From Hymenobacter aranciens (GTDB lineage: Bacteria; Bacteroidota; Bacteroidia; Cytophagales; Hymenobacteraceae), in NCBI RefSeq assembly GCF_030580865.1, contig NZ_JAUQSY010000008.1:62001-126000 (forward strand): 64,000 nucleotides of DNA, written 5' to 3'. Position numbers and translations under genes: made by a program. Positions 17,591 through 26,300 of this stretch are shown piece after piece. The notes beneath the pieces are model-generated. The model was not told where the DNA came from and searched no databases. It was given only the letters and a program-made list of their open reading frames with translations. The stretch's first letter is position 1. Each line of letters starts with the position of its first letter.

Positions 17591-17868
17591 CCCCGGCTGC
17601 CCAGCGGCAGGCCGGGGCCACGGCCGCCGAGGCGATGCTGGCGGCCCGGGCGCAGTATGCCGGCGAGAGTCTGGCGGCCCTCTACGACCCCGCCACCATG
17701 CCCCCGGCCCTGGCCCGCGCCCACCAGGCCCTCGACCGGGCCGTGGACAAGTGCTACCGCCCGGCCGCCTTCGCTTCGGAGCTGGCCCGGCTGGAGTTTT
17801 TGTTTGGGCCCTACCAGCAGCTGAGCGCCCCGGTGCTGGGGGCTGCGGCCAGGAAAGGGTGCAAATAG
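17590..17868 (+). pseudogene. C-terminal remnant of a DNA methyltransferase (type IIG-like)
   Basis: The frame reads AEAMLAARAQYAGESLAALYD, then PATMPPALARAHQALDRAVD, KCYRPAAFASELARLEFLF and GPYQQLSAPV. This pattern (SLA.LYDP.TMPPAL..AH.ALD.AVD.CYRP..F..EL.RLEFLF..Y) is the conserved C-terminus of large class I SAM-dependent DNA methyltransferases of the YeeA/MmeI kind in Bacteroidota. Only the last 90 or so residues remain: no SAM motif or NPPY motif is present upstream, where a repeat element stands instead. It should be non-functional. The intact type IIG-like gene at 41078 belongs to a related but different subfamily, judging by its C-terminus. Confidence 0.8.
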
Positions 17869-17891
17869 GTGGGGGCTGGGAGCGGCCCCGC

Positions 17892-20800
17892 CTACCCCAC
17901 CGGCAGCCGCACCGTGAACGTGGAGCCCGCGCCCACTTCGCTCGCCACGGCCACCGCGCCGCCGGCGTTTTCCACCAGCTTCTTCACCATGTAGAGGCCC
18001 ACGCCCGAGCCGGGCACGTGGGTGTGCAGGCGGCGGTACATCTGGAACAGGCTGGCCTGCTGGGCGGACGTCAGGCCCAGGCCGTTGTCGGCCACGGCCA
18101 GCTCCATCCAGCCCTCGGCCACGGCGCAGCGCACGGTCACGCGCAGGGGGCGGGCGGGGTCGCGGTACTTGGCGGCGTTGGAGAGCAGGTTGTAGAGCAC
18201 CGAGCGCAGGGTGCGGGCCGGGGCCGTCACGGTGGGGCACAGGTCGAGCGCGAGGTCGAGCTGGAGGCCGGCGGCGAGCAGCTCGGGCAGCAGGTCGAGG
18301 TACACGGCCTCGACGAGCTCGGGCAGGGCAATGGGCGCGGGGGGCTCGGCCAGCAGGTCGCTTTGCAGGCGGCCCACGTCGGTGAGGTCGGTCAGGGTTT
18401 GCCGGAAGCGGGCCACGGCGTCGTCCATCATACGCAGCACTTCGGTTACGGTCGGGTCGAGCCCGGCCAGCGGGGGCAGGTGCTCACGCAGGGCGGCCAG
18501 CAGGCCCTCGATGTTGGTGATGGGCGACTTGAGGTCGTGGCTGGCGGTGTAGACGAAGGTATCGAGGTCGGCGTTGGCGCGGGTGAGGTCGGTGTTGGCG
18601 GCGCTCAGGTCGTCGTTGAGGGCCTGCACCTGGGCGCGGGCCTGCACCTGGGCGGTGACGTCGGCGGCCACGCAGATGACGCCGTCGACCCGGCCCCGGG
18701 CGTCGAACAGGGGCTGGTACACGAAGTTGTAGTAGCCCAGCTCCGGCCCCTGCCCGCGCACAATGGTGAGCGCCATTTCCTGGGCCACGAAGGGCTGGCC
18801 GGTGGCATATACCTGGTCGAGCAGCTCGCCCAGGCCCTGGCTCCGCATTTCGGGTGCCAGCTCCATCAGCGGCCGGCCCTCCACCTCGGCGGGCGTTTTG
18901 CCCAGCAGGCGGGCCAGGGGCGGGTTGGCAAACTCCAGGACGTAGTCGGGCCCGCGGTAGACGCAGATGGCCACCGGGGCCTGCTCGAAGATGCGCTGCA
19001 GCTCCTGCTGCTGGGTTTCGACCTGCCGGCGGGCCTGCACCTGGGCCGTTACCTCCACGCCCATCGACAGGATGCCCACGGCACGCCGCTGGGCGTCGAA
19101 AACCGGGTTGAGCGAGAAGTTGTAGTAGCCCTCGGCCAGCTCGCCGGTGTCGGCCCGGCGCAGCTGCACCGGCGTTTCGCTGAAGTGCGCCGGCACGCCC
19201 GTGGCCATCACCCCGGCCATGAGCTGCGGGTAGCCCTGGGCGGCCACTTCGGGCAGGGCCTCGGCGTAGGGCCGGCCCAGCACCTGGGCCGGAGAGCGGC
19301 CCCAGATGGTGGCGATGGCGTCGTTGGCCAGCTCGATAACCAGCCCGGGCCCGCGCATGAAGGCCGTGGCCACCGGGGCCTGCTCGATGATGCTGCGCAG
19401 CTCGGCCTGGGCGGCCTCGCGGGCCAGCCGGTCCAGCACCGGCGCGGTCACGTCGTAGGCAAAGGCGGCCACGCCCGCGATGCGGCCCTGCTCGCGGTAG
19501 GCCTGGTACACCAGCGTGACGTAGCGGGGGCTGCCGGGCTGCAGCACGGCCAGGGGCAGCTCGGGCACCAGCTGGCCCTCGCCGGTGGCATACACCTGGT
19601 CGAGCAGCTGGCTCAGGCCGGCGGCCCGGATGCGGGGGTACACTGCTTCCAGGGTGTGGTTGCGCACGGGGCCGGCCCAGTCGTCGGGCGGAAACAGCTC
19701 CTCGAAGGCGGGGTTGTGGTAGTCGATGCGGTGGTCGGGCTCGCGCAGCAGCACCACGGCCACCGGGGCCTGCCGGAAGAGGTCGAGCAAATCCTGCCGC
19801 TCCTGGGCCTGGCGCTTGGCCACGCCCAGCAGGGCGGCCTGCAGGGTTTCGGCCTGCTTGCGGCTGCGCACCCGCTCGGTCACGTCGAGGATGAAGGCCA
19901 GGATGCCCGTCACGCGCTGCTGGCTGTCGAAGAGCGGCTGGTAGATAAGGTCGACGTAGAGCTGCTCGGGCGCGGCGGCCCCGTCGCCGTGCAGCAGCAC
20001 GGCCGTTTCGGTGCCCACGAAGGGCTGGCCGGTGGCGTACACCTGGTCGAGCAGGGCAATGAAGCCTTGCTCGCGCACTTCGGGCAGGGCCTGGTCCACG
20101 GGGCGGCCCAGCACGGCCCGGTGGCCCACGAGCTGCTGGTACAGGTCGTTGAAAAAGGCGAAGCGGTGCTCGGGCCCGGTGAGGGTGGCGATGGCGGCCG
20201 GCACCTGCCCCAGAATCTGGCCCAGGGCGCGCTGCTGGGTGGCGGCCTGCTCGCGCTGCTGCTCGGCCTCGAAGAGGGCGGCGCGGGTTTCGGCCGAGCG
20301 GGCGGTCACGCGCAGCTCCAGCTCTTCGTTGAGCTGCTCGAGGCGCTGCCGGGCCCGCACCTGCTCGGTCACGTCCACGCCCAGGCCCAGCACGCCCTCA
20401 ATGTTGCCGGCCGCGTCGTAGCGGGGGCGGTAGCTGAGGTTGAAGTAGCCGAGTTCGGGCGGGCGGCCCGGGGCGCGGACGAACTCGACGCGCACCTCGG
20501 TCAGGTCGAAGGGGGTGCCCTGGGTGACGGTGGCCGTCAGCAGCTCTTCCAGGCCCTGGCCGCCCAGGTCGGGCACGGCCGCGAACACCGGGCGGCCCAG
20601 CAGCGCGGCCACGGGGCGGCCCAGCAGCTGGCCCAGCATGTCGTTGGCGTACTCCACCACCAGCTGCGGCCCTTTGAATAAGGTGAAGGGCATGGGCAGG
20701 GGGCCGAACAGCCGGCCCAGCTCGGCCAGTACCTGGCCGGGGACCTCGGCGGGGGCCGGCGGGGCGGCGGCCGGCGCGGTGGCCGGGGCTTCCAGCGTCA

Positions 20801-21170
20801 GCAGCAGGCCCGGGCCGTGGCGGCGGGCCCGGCCGGCCAGCGGCGGCGCGGCGGGGTCGGCGGGCAGCGGCAGGGCAAAGGCCAGCGGGGCCGCGTCGGC
20901 GGCCGGGGCAGCAGCCAGCCGGACCAGCAGCGCGGCGGCTACCGAAACAGACCAGTGCTGCGCCAGGGTGGTGCCGGGCTGGGCGGGCAGCCCCAGCAGG
21001 CGCTGGGCGGCGGGGTTGAGGTAAGCCAGGGTGAGGTCGGGCGCCGTGCCGGGGGCGGCAGGCAGCGGCAGGGCGTATACCACGCCGGTGGGCAGCAAGT
21101 CGAGCAGGGCGGGCAGGGTATCGGCGGGCAGCGGCGGGCCGGGCAGCGAGGCTGCGGCGGAAGCGGACAT
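17892..21170 (-). CDS. Multi-PAS sensor histidine kinase
   Basis: This 1092-residue kinase has no membrane segment or signal peptide, so it is a cytoplasmic sensor. Six PAS-like units can be read: a degenerate N-terminal one (about 20-120), then about 150-270, 310-430, 445-580, 590-720 and 725-850. Several share LLDQVYATG and end with DVT..V.ARxQ linkers. The kinase core has FVYTASHDLKSPITNIEGLL (phospho-acceptor H878), an N box NLLSNAAKYR, a G1 box DNGLGL, and GSGVGLYMVKKLVE. ATG 21170 is chosen because a -7 box (TATCTTTG) lies at 21211-21204, downstream of the alternative ATG at 21221. It is divergent from a LytTR response regulator, its likely partner. The kinase is HWE/NarL-unlike and closer to the phytochrome-type HisKA kinases of Bacteroidota. 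Confidence 0.92.
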   Translation of the reverse strand: MSASAAASLPGPPLPADTLPALLDLLPTGVVYALPLPAAPGTAPDLTLAYLNPAAQRLLGLPAQPGTTLAQHWSVSVAAALLVRLAAAPAADAAPLAFALPLPADPAAPPLAGRARRHGPGLLLTLEAPATAPAAAPPAPAEVPGQVLAELGRLFGPLPMPFTLFKGPQLVVEYANDMLGQLLGRPVAALLGRPVFAAVPDLGGQGLEELLTATVTQGTPFDLTEVRVEFVRAPGRPPELGYFNLSYRPRYDAAGNIEGVLGLGVDVTEQVRARQRLEQLNEELELRVTARSAETRAALFEAEQQREQAATQQRALGQILGQVPAAIATLTGPEHRFAFFNDLYQQLVGHRAVLGRPVDQALPEVREQGFIALLDQVYATGQPFVGTETAVLLHGDGAAAPEQLYVDLIYQPLFDSQQRVTGILAFILDVTERVRSRKQAETLQAALLGVAKRQAQERQDLLDLFRQAPVAVVLLREPDHRIDYHNPAFEELFPPDDWAGPVRNHTLEAVYPRIRAAGLSQLLDQVYATGEGQLVPELPLAVLQPGSPRYVTLVYQAYREQGRIAGVAAFAYDVTAPVLDRLAREAAQAELRSIIEQAPVATAFMRGPGLVIELANDAIATIWGRSPAQVLGRPYAEALPEVAAQGYPQLMAGVMATGVPAHFSETPVQLRRADTGELAEGYYNFSLNPVFDAQRRAVGILSMGVEVTAQVQARRQVETQQQELQRIFEQAPVAICVYRGPDYVLEFANPPLARLLGKTPAEVEGRPLMELAPEMRSQGLGELLDQVYATGQPFVAQEMALTIVRGQGPELGYYNFVYQPLFDARGRVDGVICVAADVTAQVQARAQVQALNDDLSAANTDLTRANADLDTFVYTASHDLKSPITNIEGLLAALREHLPPLAGLDPTVTEVLRMMDDAVARFRQTLTDLTDVGRLQSDLLAEPPAPIALPELVEAVYLDLLPELLAAGLQLDLALDLCPTVTAPARTLRSVLYNLLSNAAKYRDPARPLRVTVRCAVAEGWMELAVADNGLGLTSAQQASLFQMYRRLHTHVPGSGVGLYMVKKLVENAGGAVAVASEVGAGSTFTVRLPVG

Positions 21171-21203
21171 CGGGCGGGGAGAGGAGGCCAGAAAGGGGGC
21201 CGG

Positions 21204-21211
21204 CAAAGATA
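21204..21211 (-). promoter_or_regulatory. -7 element TATCTTTG of the histidine kinase gene
   Basis: Minus-strand TATCTTTG is a perfect TAnnTTTG match, 33 bases before the ATG at 21170. No good TTTG is found 19-21 bp upstream, which may indicate dependence on an activator. Confidence 0.6.
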
Positions 21212-21269
21212 CGAAAACCACGACCGTTGAGTTAGTAACGGGCCTGGGGCCGCCCGACGCCCGCCCGCC

Positions 21270-21300
21270 TTTGTTAATTGCGCAACCCTGCTTACCTTCA
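21270..21300 (+). promoter_or_regulatory. Promoter of the LytTR regulator (TTTG - 19 bp - TACCTTCA)
   Basis: TTTG at 21270-21273, 19 bp, then TACCTTCA at 21293-21300. The leader to ATG 21370 is about 65 bases. The two divergent promoters of kinase and regulator are about 60 bp apart. Confidence 0.65.
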
Positions 21301-21369
21301 CGCCGCTACCACCGCCGGGCCAAGTGGGCCCGCGCCGCGCTGGCGCCGTACCTGTTTTCTGCAATTGCC

Positions 21370-22104
21370 ATGCTGCCCCCTACCCCGCCAGTAGTGCTAC
21401 TGGTCGAAAACGACCCCGTGTGGGCCACCCTGCTCGCCGACGTGCTGCGCCAGGAAGGCGCCACCGTGCTGGGCCCCGCCGCCACGGCCGCCGAGGCCCG
21501 CGCCCTGTGCGCCGCCGCCCACCCCGCCCCCACCCTGGCCGTGCTCGACATCGGCCTCGACGGCCCCGAGGATGGCCTGGCCCTGGGCCGCTGGCTACAC
21601 CAGCAGCGGGGCCTGCCGTTGCTCTACTGCACCGCCCTCGACGATGCCGCCCGCTTTCACGAGGCCCGGCTCACCACGCCGCTGGCCTTCGTGCGCAAAA
21701 GCAGCGCCCCCACCGAGCTGCGCTGCCAGCTGGTGCTGGCCTTCGACTACGCCCGGCGGTTCCCGCCCCCCGCCCCGGCCCTGACCGCCCGCTTGCTGCT
21801 GCCCGAGGCCACCGGCCACCACCATGTGAGCGTGGCGGACCTGCTCTACGCCGAGGCCCGCGGGCGAAGCCGGGTGCTGGCCACGGCCAGCAGCGAGTAT
21901 GTCGTGCATCAGCCCCTGTGCAGCCTGCTGGAGGAGCTGCAGCCCTACGGCTTCGTGCAGGTGCATCGCAGCTTCCTGCTCAACCCCGCCCACCCCTGGC
22001 ACCTCGACAGTGAGCGCACCAGCATGCACCTGGGCAAGGCAACGGTGCTTCTGGGCGAGCAATACCGCGACGCCCTGCTGCGCAGCCTGCCCGTGCTGCG
22101 CTAG
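21370..22104 (+). CDS. LytTR-family response regulator
   Basis: This 244-residue protein has an N-terminal receiver with VVLLVENDPVWATLLADVL, phospho-acceptor D60 in TLAVLDIGLDGPEDG, the T/S switch in PLLYCTALDD and the conserved lysine in FVRKSS. The C-terminal LytTR DNA-binding domain (about 140-244) shows VADLLYAEARGRSRVL, SLLEELQPYGFVQVHRSFLLNP and HLGKATVLLGEQYRDALL. The frame is open upstream to 21031, but ATG 21370 starts the receiver and follows the promoter. It is transcribed divergently from the multi-PAS kinase and is probably its partner. LytTR regulators bind paired repeats; no target pair is obvious in the window. A 21-bp tandem array follows. Confidence 0.92.
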   Translation: MLPPTPPVVLLVENDPVWATLLADVLRQEGATVLGPAATAAEARALCAAAHPAPTLAVLDIGLDGPEDGLALGRWLHQQRGLPLLYCTALDDAARFHEARLTTPLAFVRKSSAPTELRCQLVLAFDYARRFPPPAPALTARLLLPEATGHHHVSVADLLYAEARGRSRVLATASSEYVVHQPLCSLLEELQPYGFVQVHRSFLLNPAHPWHLDSERTSMHLGKATVLLGEQYRDALLRSLPVLR

Positions 22105-22267
22105 CCCCGGCCCCGGCCGGGCAGCGGGTTTGGCGCAGTATTTTCGGGCGTTGGGGCAGTAAATGACGGTGTTGGCGCACCGGCGCTTGCGGTGGTGAGG
22201 CCCGCCCCTGCCCGCCCGCAGCGGCCGGGGCGCGGCCAGCAAGCCGGCAGCAGGCCTGGCCGGGACG

Positions 22268-22477
22268 ACGGTTGGGGTTTCCGGGGCGACGAAGACGTCA
22301 ACCGTGACGACGTTTTTCATTTCCGTGGCGACGTTTTTCATTTCCGTGGCGACGTTTTCGATTTCCGTGGCGACAGTTGCCGTCTTCGTCACCACGTTTT
22401 TCATTTCCGTGGCCACGTTTTCGATTTCCGTGGCCACGGTTGCCATCTTCGTCGCCACGTTTTTCATTTCCGTGGCG
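22268..22477. repeat. Tandem array, 21-bp period, 8 good plus 2 degenerate units
   Basis: Units of exactly 21 bp start at 22310, 22331, 22352, 22373, 22394, 22415, 22436 and 22457, with weak units at 22268 and 22289. Type A is ACGTTTTTCATTTCCGTGGC, type B has TTTTCGATT, and type C has (A/G)GTTGCC.TCTTCGTC. The order is A-A-B-C-A-B-C-A. Both strands stay open: plus reads TFFISVA heptads, minus VATEMKN heptads. There are no spacers, so this is not a CRISPR. Confidence 0.95.
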
Positions 22478-22612
22478 ACGGAAACGGGCGGGCGGGCCAC
22501 AGGCGCTGGCACCGGGGGCGGCGGGGGGCCGTGTGGTGGCGAAGAAACCGGGTACCTCGGGGCCTGCGGGCCATTTCTTCTATCTTCTTCATTTGTTGTT
22601 ACCTCTTTTCTT

Positions 22613-23230
22613 ATGGGACGCCTCCTGCGCACCAGCTACGCCGAAGTAGCCAAAGACAAAATCGGGCCGCTGGCCCTCAACTGCCAGACCAAGCTCACCG
22701 GCAATACCTACTACCCGGCGGGCAAGACCTATGCCGAGGCCATTGAGGCCGCCCTGGCCGACTACACCCCGGCGGCCAGCATCAAAAACCCCATTCCGGA
22801 GCAAACCGCGCTGCTGGCGCAATACCGCAAGGTGCTGGATGCCGCCCTGGCCGCCGCCGCCAAGTATGCCAACGGCCTCTACCCCGACAACGAGGCCGCC
22901 CTGCTCAGCACCGGCCTGGAGCTGAGCAAGGAGCGCGAGAAGCACACCACCCTGCCCCCGCCCAAGAAGTACAGCCTGCACGATGGCACCGAGCCCGACA
23001 CCCTCTGCGCCAAGGTAACCCGCGCCGACTACGCCGTGGCCACCGAAATCCGCTACACCGACGACCCCAGCCTGCCCTGGTACGAGTGGAAAAGCGTGAC
23101 CACCACCCGGCCCAGCGTGCTGCTGCGCGGCTACAAGAAGAAACCCGAGGTGTTTGCCATGTTCCGCTCGGTGGGTGGCGACACCGACGACCAGGAGTTT
23201 TCGGAGGTCGTCAGCCGCGTGGTGCAGTAA
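22613..23230 (+). CDS. Hypothetical protein, helical N-terminus and FN3-like C-terminus
   Basis: This 205-residue protein starts MGRLLRTSYAEVAKDKIGPLA. Residues about 45-110 form Ala-rich helices (LLAQYRKVLDAALAAAAKYA, then DNEAALLSTGLELSKEREK). From about 125 it has the pattern of an FN3-like beta sandwich (YAVATEIRYTDD..LPWYEWKSVTTTRPSVLLRGYKKK..VFAMFRSVGG...EFSEVVSRVV). This is a common Bacteroidota hypothetical type, often in several copies per genome. No signal peptide or catalytic motif is seen. The start is ATG 22613; an upstream extension of the frame runs into the 21-bp array and is rejected. The same architecture occurs at 45590, also directly after a 21-bp array. Confidence 0.75.
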   Translation: MGRLLRTSYAEVAKDKIGPLALNCQTKLTGNTYYPAGKTYAEAIEAALADYTPAASIKNPIPEQTALLAQYRKVLDAALAAAAKYANGLYPDNEAALLSTGLELSKEREKHTTLPPPKKYSLHDGTEPDTLCAKVTRADYAVATEIRYTDDPSLPWYEWKSVTTTRPSVLLRGYKKKPEVFAMFRSVGGDTDDQEFSEVVSRVVQ

Positions 23231-23250
23231 GGCTCCCTTTTCCACATCCG

Positions 23251-23289
23251 GCCGGCCCGGCTGCTCCCCTGGGGGCGGCCGGGCTTTTG
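23251..23289 (+). terminator. GC-rich hairpin of the CCCGGCTGCTCC / GGCGGCCGGG type
   Basis: GCCCGGCTGCTCCCC, loop, GGGGGCGGCCGGGC and then TTTTGCGT. It is nearly the same sequence as 11369-11407. It ends the 22613 gene. Confidence 0.8.
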
Positions 23290-23305
23290 CGTGGGCGGCC
23301 CGCGT

Positions 23306-23323
23306 GTACCCTGTTTAGGCTAC
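23306..23323. repeat. 18-bp motif GTACCCTGTTTAGGCTAC, left flank of giant gene 2
   Basis: It matches the reverse complement of 32273-32290 at 17 of 18 positions. It can itself fold weakly (CGTGTA / TACACG). The pair brackets the 9-kb giant gene 2. Confidence 0.7.
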
Positions 23324-23389
23324 ACGCTCCGTATTGCGGGATGGTTGCCCGTCCCGAGCTTTGTGCGCAAATTCATATTGCCTCCCGCT

Positions 23390-26300
23390 ATGCAACACTC
23401 TTTAGGTATCCCTCTTGACCGCTACCCCACCCTGAGCGGGCCGCTGCCGACCGCCGCCCGCCGCTGGTGGGCAGCCGGCGGCGCGTTTCTGCTCCTGACC
23501 TTGCTGGCGCTGCTGCCGGCCCGCCTGTGGGCCGCCCCGCTGCCGCCAGCCACCGCCCCGGCCACGCCCAGCCTGGCCAGCGCCCTGCGCCCCGACGGCA
23601 CCCTGCAGGCCGGGGCCAGCGGCTCGTTCGATGCCAGGGGCTACGACTTCTTCACGGCCCCCGACGGCCACCCGGTGTTTCGCCCGGCCCGCACCCAGGG
23701 CGCGGGCGACGAGAAGTGGCGCGACGGCTTTGGCCTGCCCGGCACCAACGCCACGGTGAATGCCACGGTGGTGGCCCCCAACGGCGACGTTTATGTAGGG
23801 GGCAACTTCACGACGGCGGGCCCGGTGGCGGCCAACCGGGTGGCCCGCTGGAATGGCACGGCCTGGAGCAGTCTGGGCACGGGCACCAGCAACGGCGTCA
23901 GCGGCACGGTCTATGCGCTGGCCATGGCGGGCAGCGACCTGTACGTGGGGGGCAGCTTCGGCCTGGCGGGCGGGGCGATGGCCAACCGGGTGGCCCGCTG
24001 GGATGGCACGGCCTGGAGCAGCCTGGGCACGGGCACCAGCAACGGCGTCGGCAGCACCGTCCGGGCCCTGGCCGTGGCGGGCAGCAACGTGTACGTGGGG
24101 GGCGACTTCACGACGGCGGGCCCGGTGACGGCCAACCGGGTGGCCCGCTTCAACGGCGCGGCCTGGAGCAGCCTGGGCACGGGCGGCAACAACGGCGTCA
24201 ACAGCACGGTCTATGCGCTGGCCGTGGCGGGCACCGACGTGTACGTGGGGGGCTTCTTCACGACGGCGGGCACGGTGACGGCCAGACAGGTGGCCCGCTG
24301 GAGCGGTACGGCCTGGAGCAGCCTGGGCACGGGCGGCAACAACGGCGTCAATAGCTTCGTCTATGCGCTGGCCGTGTCGGGCACCGACCTGTACGTGGGG
24401 GGCGACTTTACCTCGGCGGGCACGGTGACGGCCAACCGGGTGGCCCGCTGGAACGGCACGGCCTGGAACCGCCTGGGCACGAGCGCCAGCAACGGCGTCG
24501 GCAGCACGGTCTATGCGCTGGCCGTGTCGGGCAGCGACGTGTACGTGGGCGGCAACCTCACGACGGCGGGCGCGGTGGCGGCCAACCAGGTGGCGAAGTG
24601 GGACGGCACGGCCTGGAGCAGTATGGGCACGGGCACCACCAATGGCGTCGATAATAGTGTCAGTGCGCTGGCCGTGGCGGGCAGCAATGTGTACGTGGGG
24701 GGTGGCTTCACGGCGGCGGGCGGGACGGCGGCCAACTCCGTGGCCCGCTGGGACGGCACGGCCTGGAGCCCCCTGAGCACGGGGGCCAGCAATGGCCTGC
24801 TCAACACCATCTATGCGCTGGCCGTGGCGGGCAGCAACGTGTACGTGGGGGGCAACTTTACGACGGCGGGCGGGACGGCGGCCAACTCCGTGGCCCGCTG
24901 GGACGGCACGGCCTGGAGCCCCCTGGGCACGGGCACCAGCAACGGCGTCGGCGGCGTGGTTAATGCGCTGGCCGTGGCGGGCAGCGATGTGTACGTGGGA
25001 GGTGGCTTCACGACGGCGGGCGGGGCGACGGCCAACCGGGTGGCGAAGTGGGATGGCACTGCCTGGAGCCCCCTGGGCACGGGCACCAGCAATGGCGTCG
25101 GCAGCATTGTCCGGGCGCTGGCCGTGGCGGGCAGCAACGTGTACGTGGGGGGCGACTTCACGACGGCGGGCGGGGCGACGGCCAACCGGGTGGCCCGCTG
25201 GGACGGCACGGCCTGGAGCAGCCTGGGCACGGGCACCAGCGCCACGGTCTATACGCTGGCCGGGGCGGGCAGCGACGTGTACATGGGCGGCAGCTTCAAC
25301 CCGGCGAACGGGTCGACGACCAACTACGTGGCCCGCTGGAACGGCACGGCCTGGAGCAGTCTGGGCACGGACCTCAACGCCACGGTGCAGGCGCTGGCCG
25401 CGGGCAGCACCTACCTCAGCGCCGGCGGCATCTTCACCACCGTGGGCGATGGCAGCAAAGTCACGGTCGGCTTCGGGCAGTACCAGGTGGCCGACGCGCC
25501 CACCCTCACCAGCCTCTCGCCCACGAGCGGGCCGGCGGGCACCGTGGTCACGCTCACGGGCACCGACTTCACGGGGGCCACGGGCGTGAGCTTCAACGGC
25601 ACGGCGGCTACCACCTTTAGCGCAGTCAACGCCACCACGGCCACGGCCACCGTGCCCGCCGGGGCCGGCACCGGCAACGTCACCCTCACCACCCCCATCG
25701 GCACCAGCAACGGCCTTCCGTTCACGGTAGTGCCGCTGACGGTGACGGGCCTCAGCCCGGCCCGCTACGCCCTGGCCGCCCCGGTAGCCACCCCGGTCAG
25801 CGTCATGTTCTCCGACAACATCAGCAGCGCCACGGCGGGCAGCATTAAGGTATTCAGCAGCCAGTACCGGGGGCAGCGCACGGCCCCGGCCGCCGTCAGC
25901 GGCAGCACGGTCACGCTCACGCCCACGGCCGGCAGCGGCTCGGCCAGCTTCCGGCCCGGCGAGGTGGTGCAGGTGACGGTGCCCGCCACGGTGCAAAGCC
26001 CGGGCGGGGCGGCGGCCGTGCCGCAGGTGTACCAGTTCCGGACGGCCGTGAGCACGGCGGGTAAGGGCGTGTTCGACGGCGGCACGAACCCGGCCGTGGG
26101 CAGCGTGCCGCTGAGCGTGGCCGTGGGCGACGTGGACAACGACGGCGACCTGGACTTCGTGACGGCCAACAGCGCCAGCACCGGCACGGTGAGCGTGCGC
26201 CTGGGCACCGGCAGCGGTACCTTCGGGGGCGGCGCCGAGCTGCCCGTGGGCAGCCTCCCCGTGGGCGTGGCCCTGGCCGACGTGGACGGCGACGGCGACC

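Noticed and set aside
17418..20681. 1087-residue ORF on the plus strand
   Set aside because: It is antisense to the multi-PAS histidine kinase, which has complete family motifs. The plus frame is Gly/His/Gln-rich low complexity, as produced by GC-rich third positions.
22268..22477. CRISPR array
   Set aside because: Units are contiguous 21-mers without spacers, and no cas gene is visible. The same holds for the arrays at 1867, 45203 and 62410.
21595..22632. 345-residue minus-strand ORF with VATEMKN heptads
   Set aside because: Most of it is antisense to the LytTR regulator. The heptads arise because the 21-bp period keeps any frame open. I keep the array as a finding but do not call a gene.
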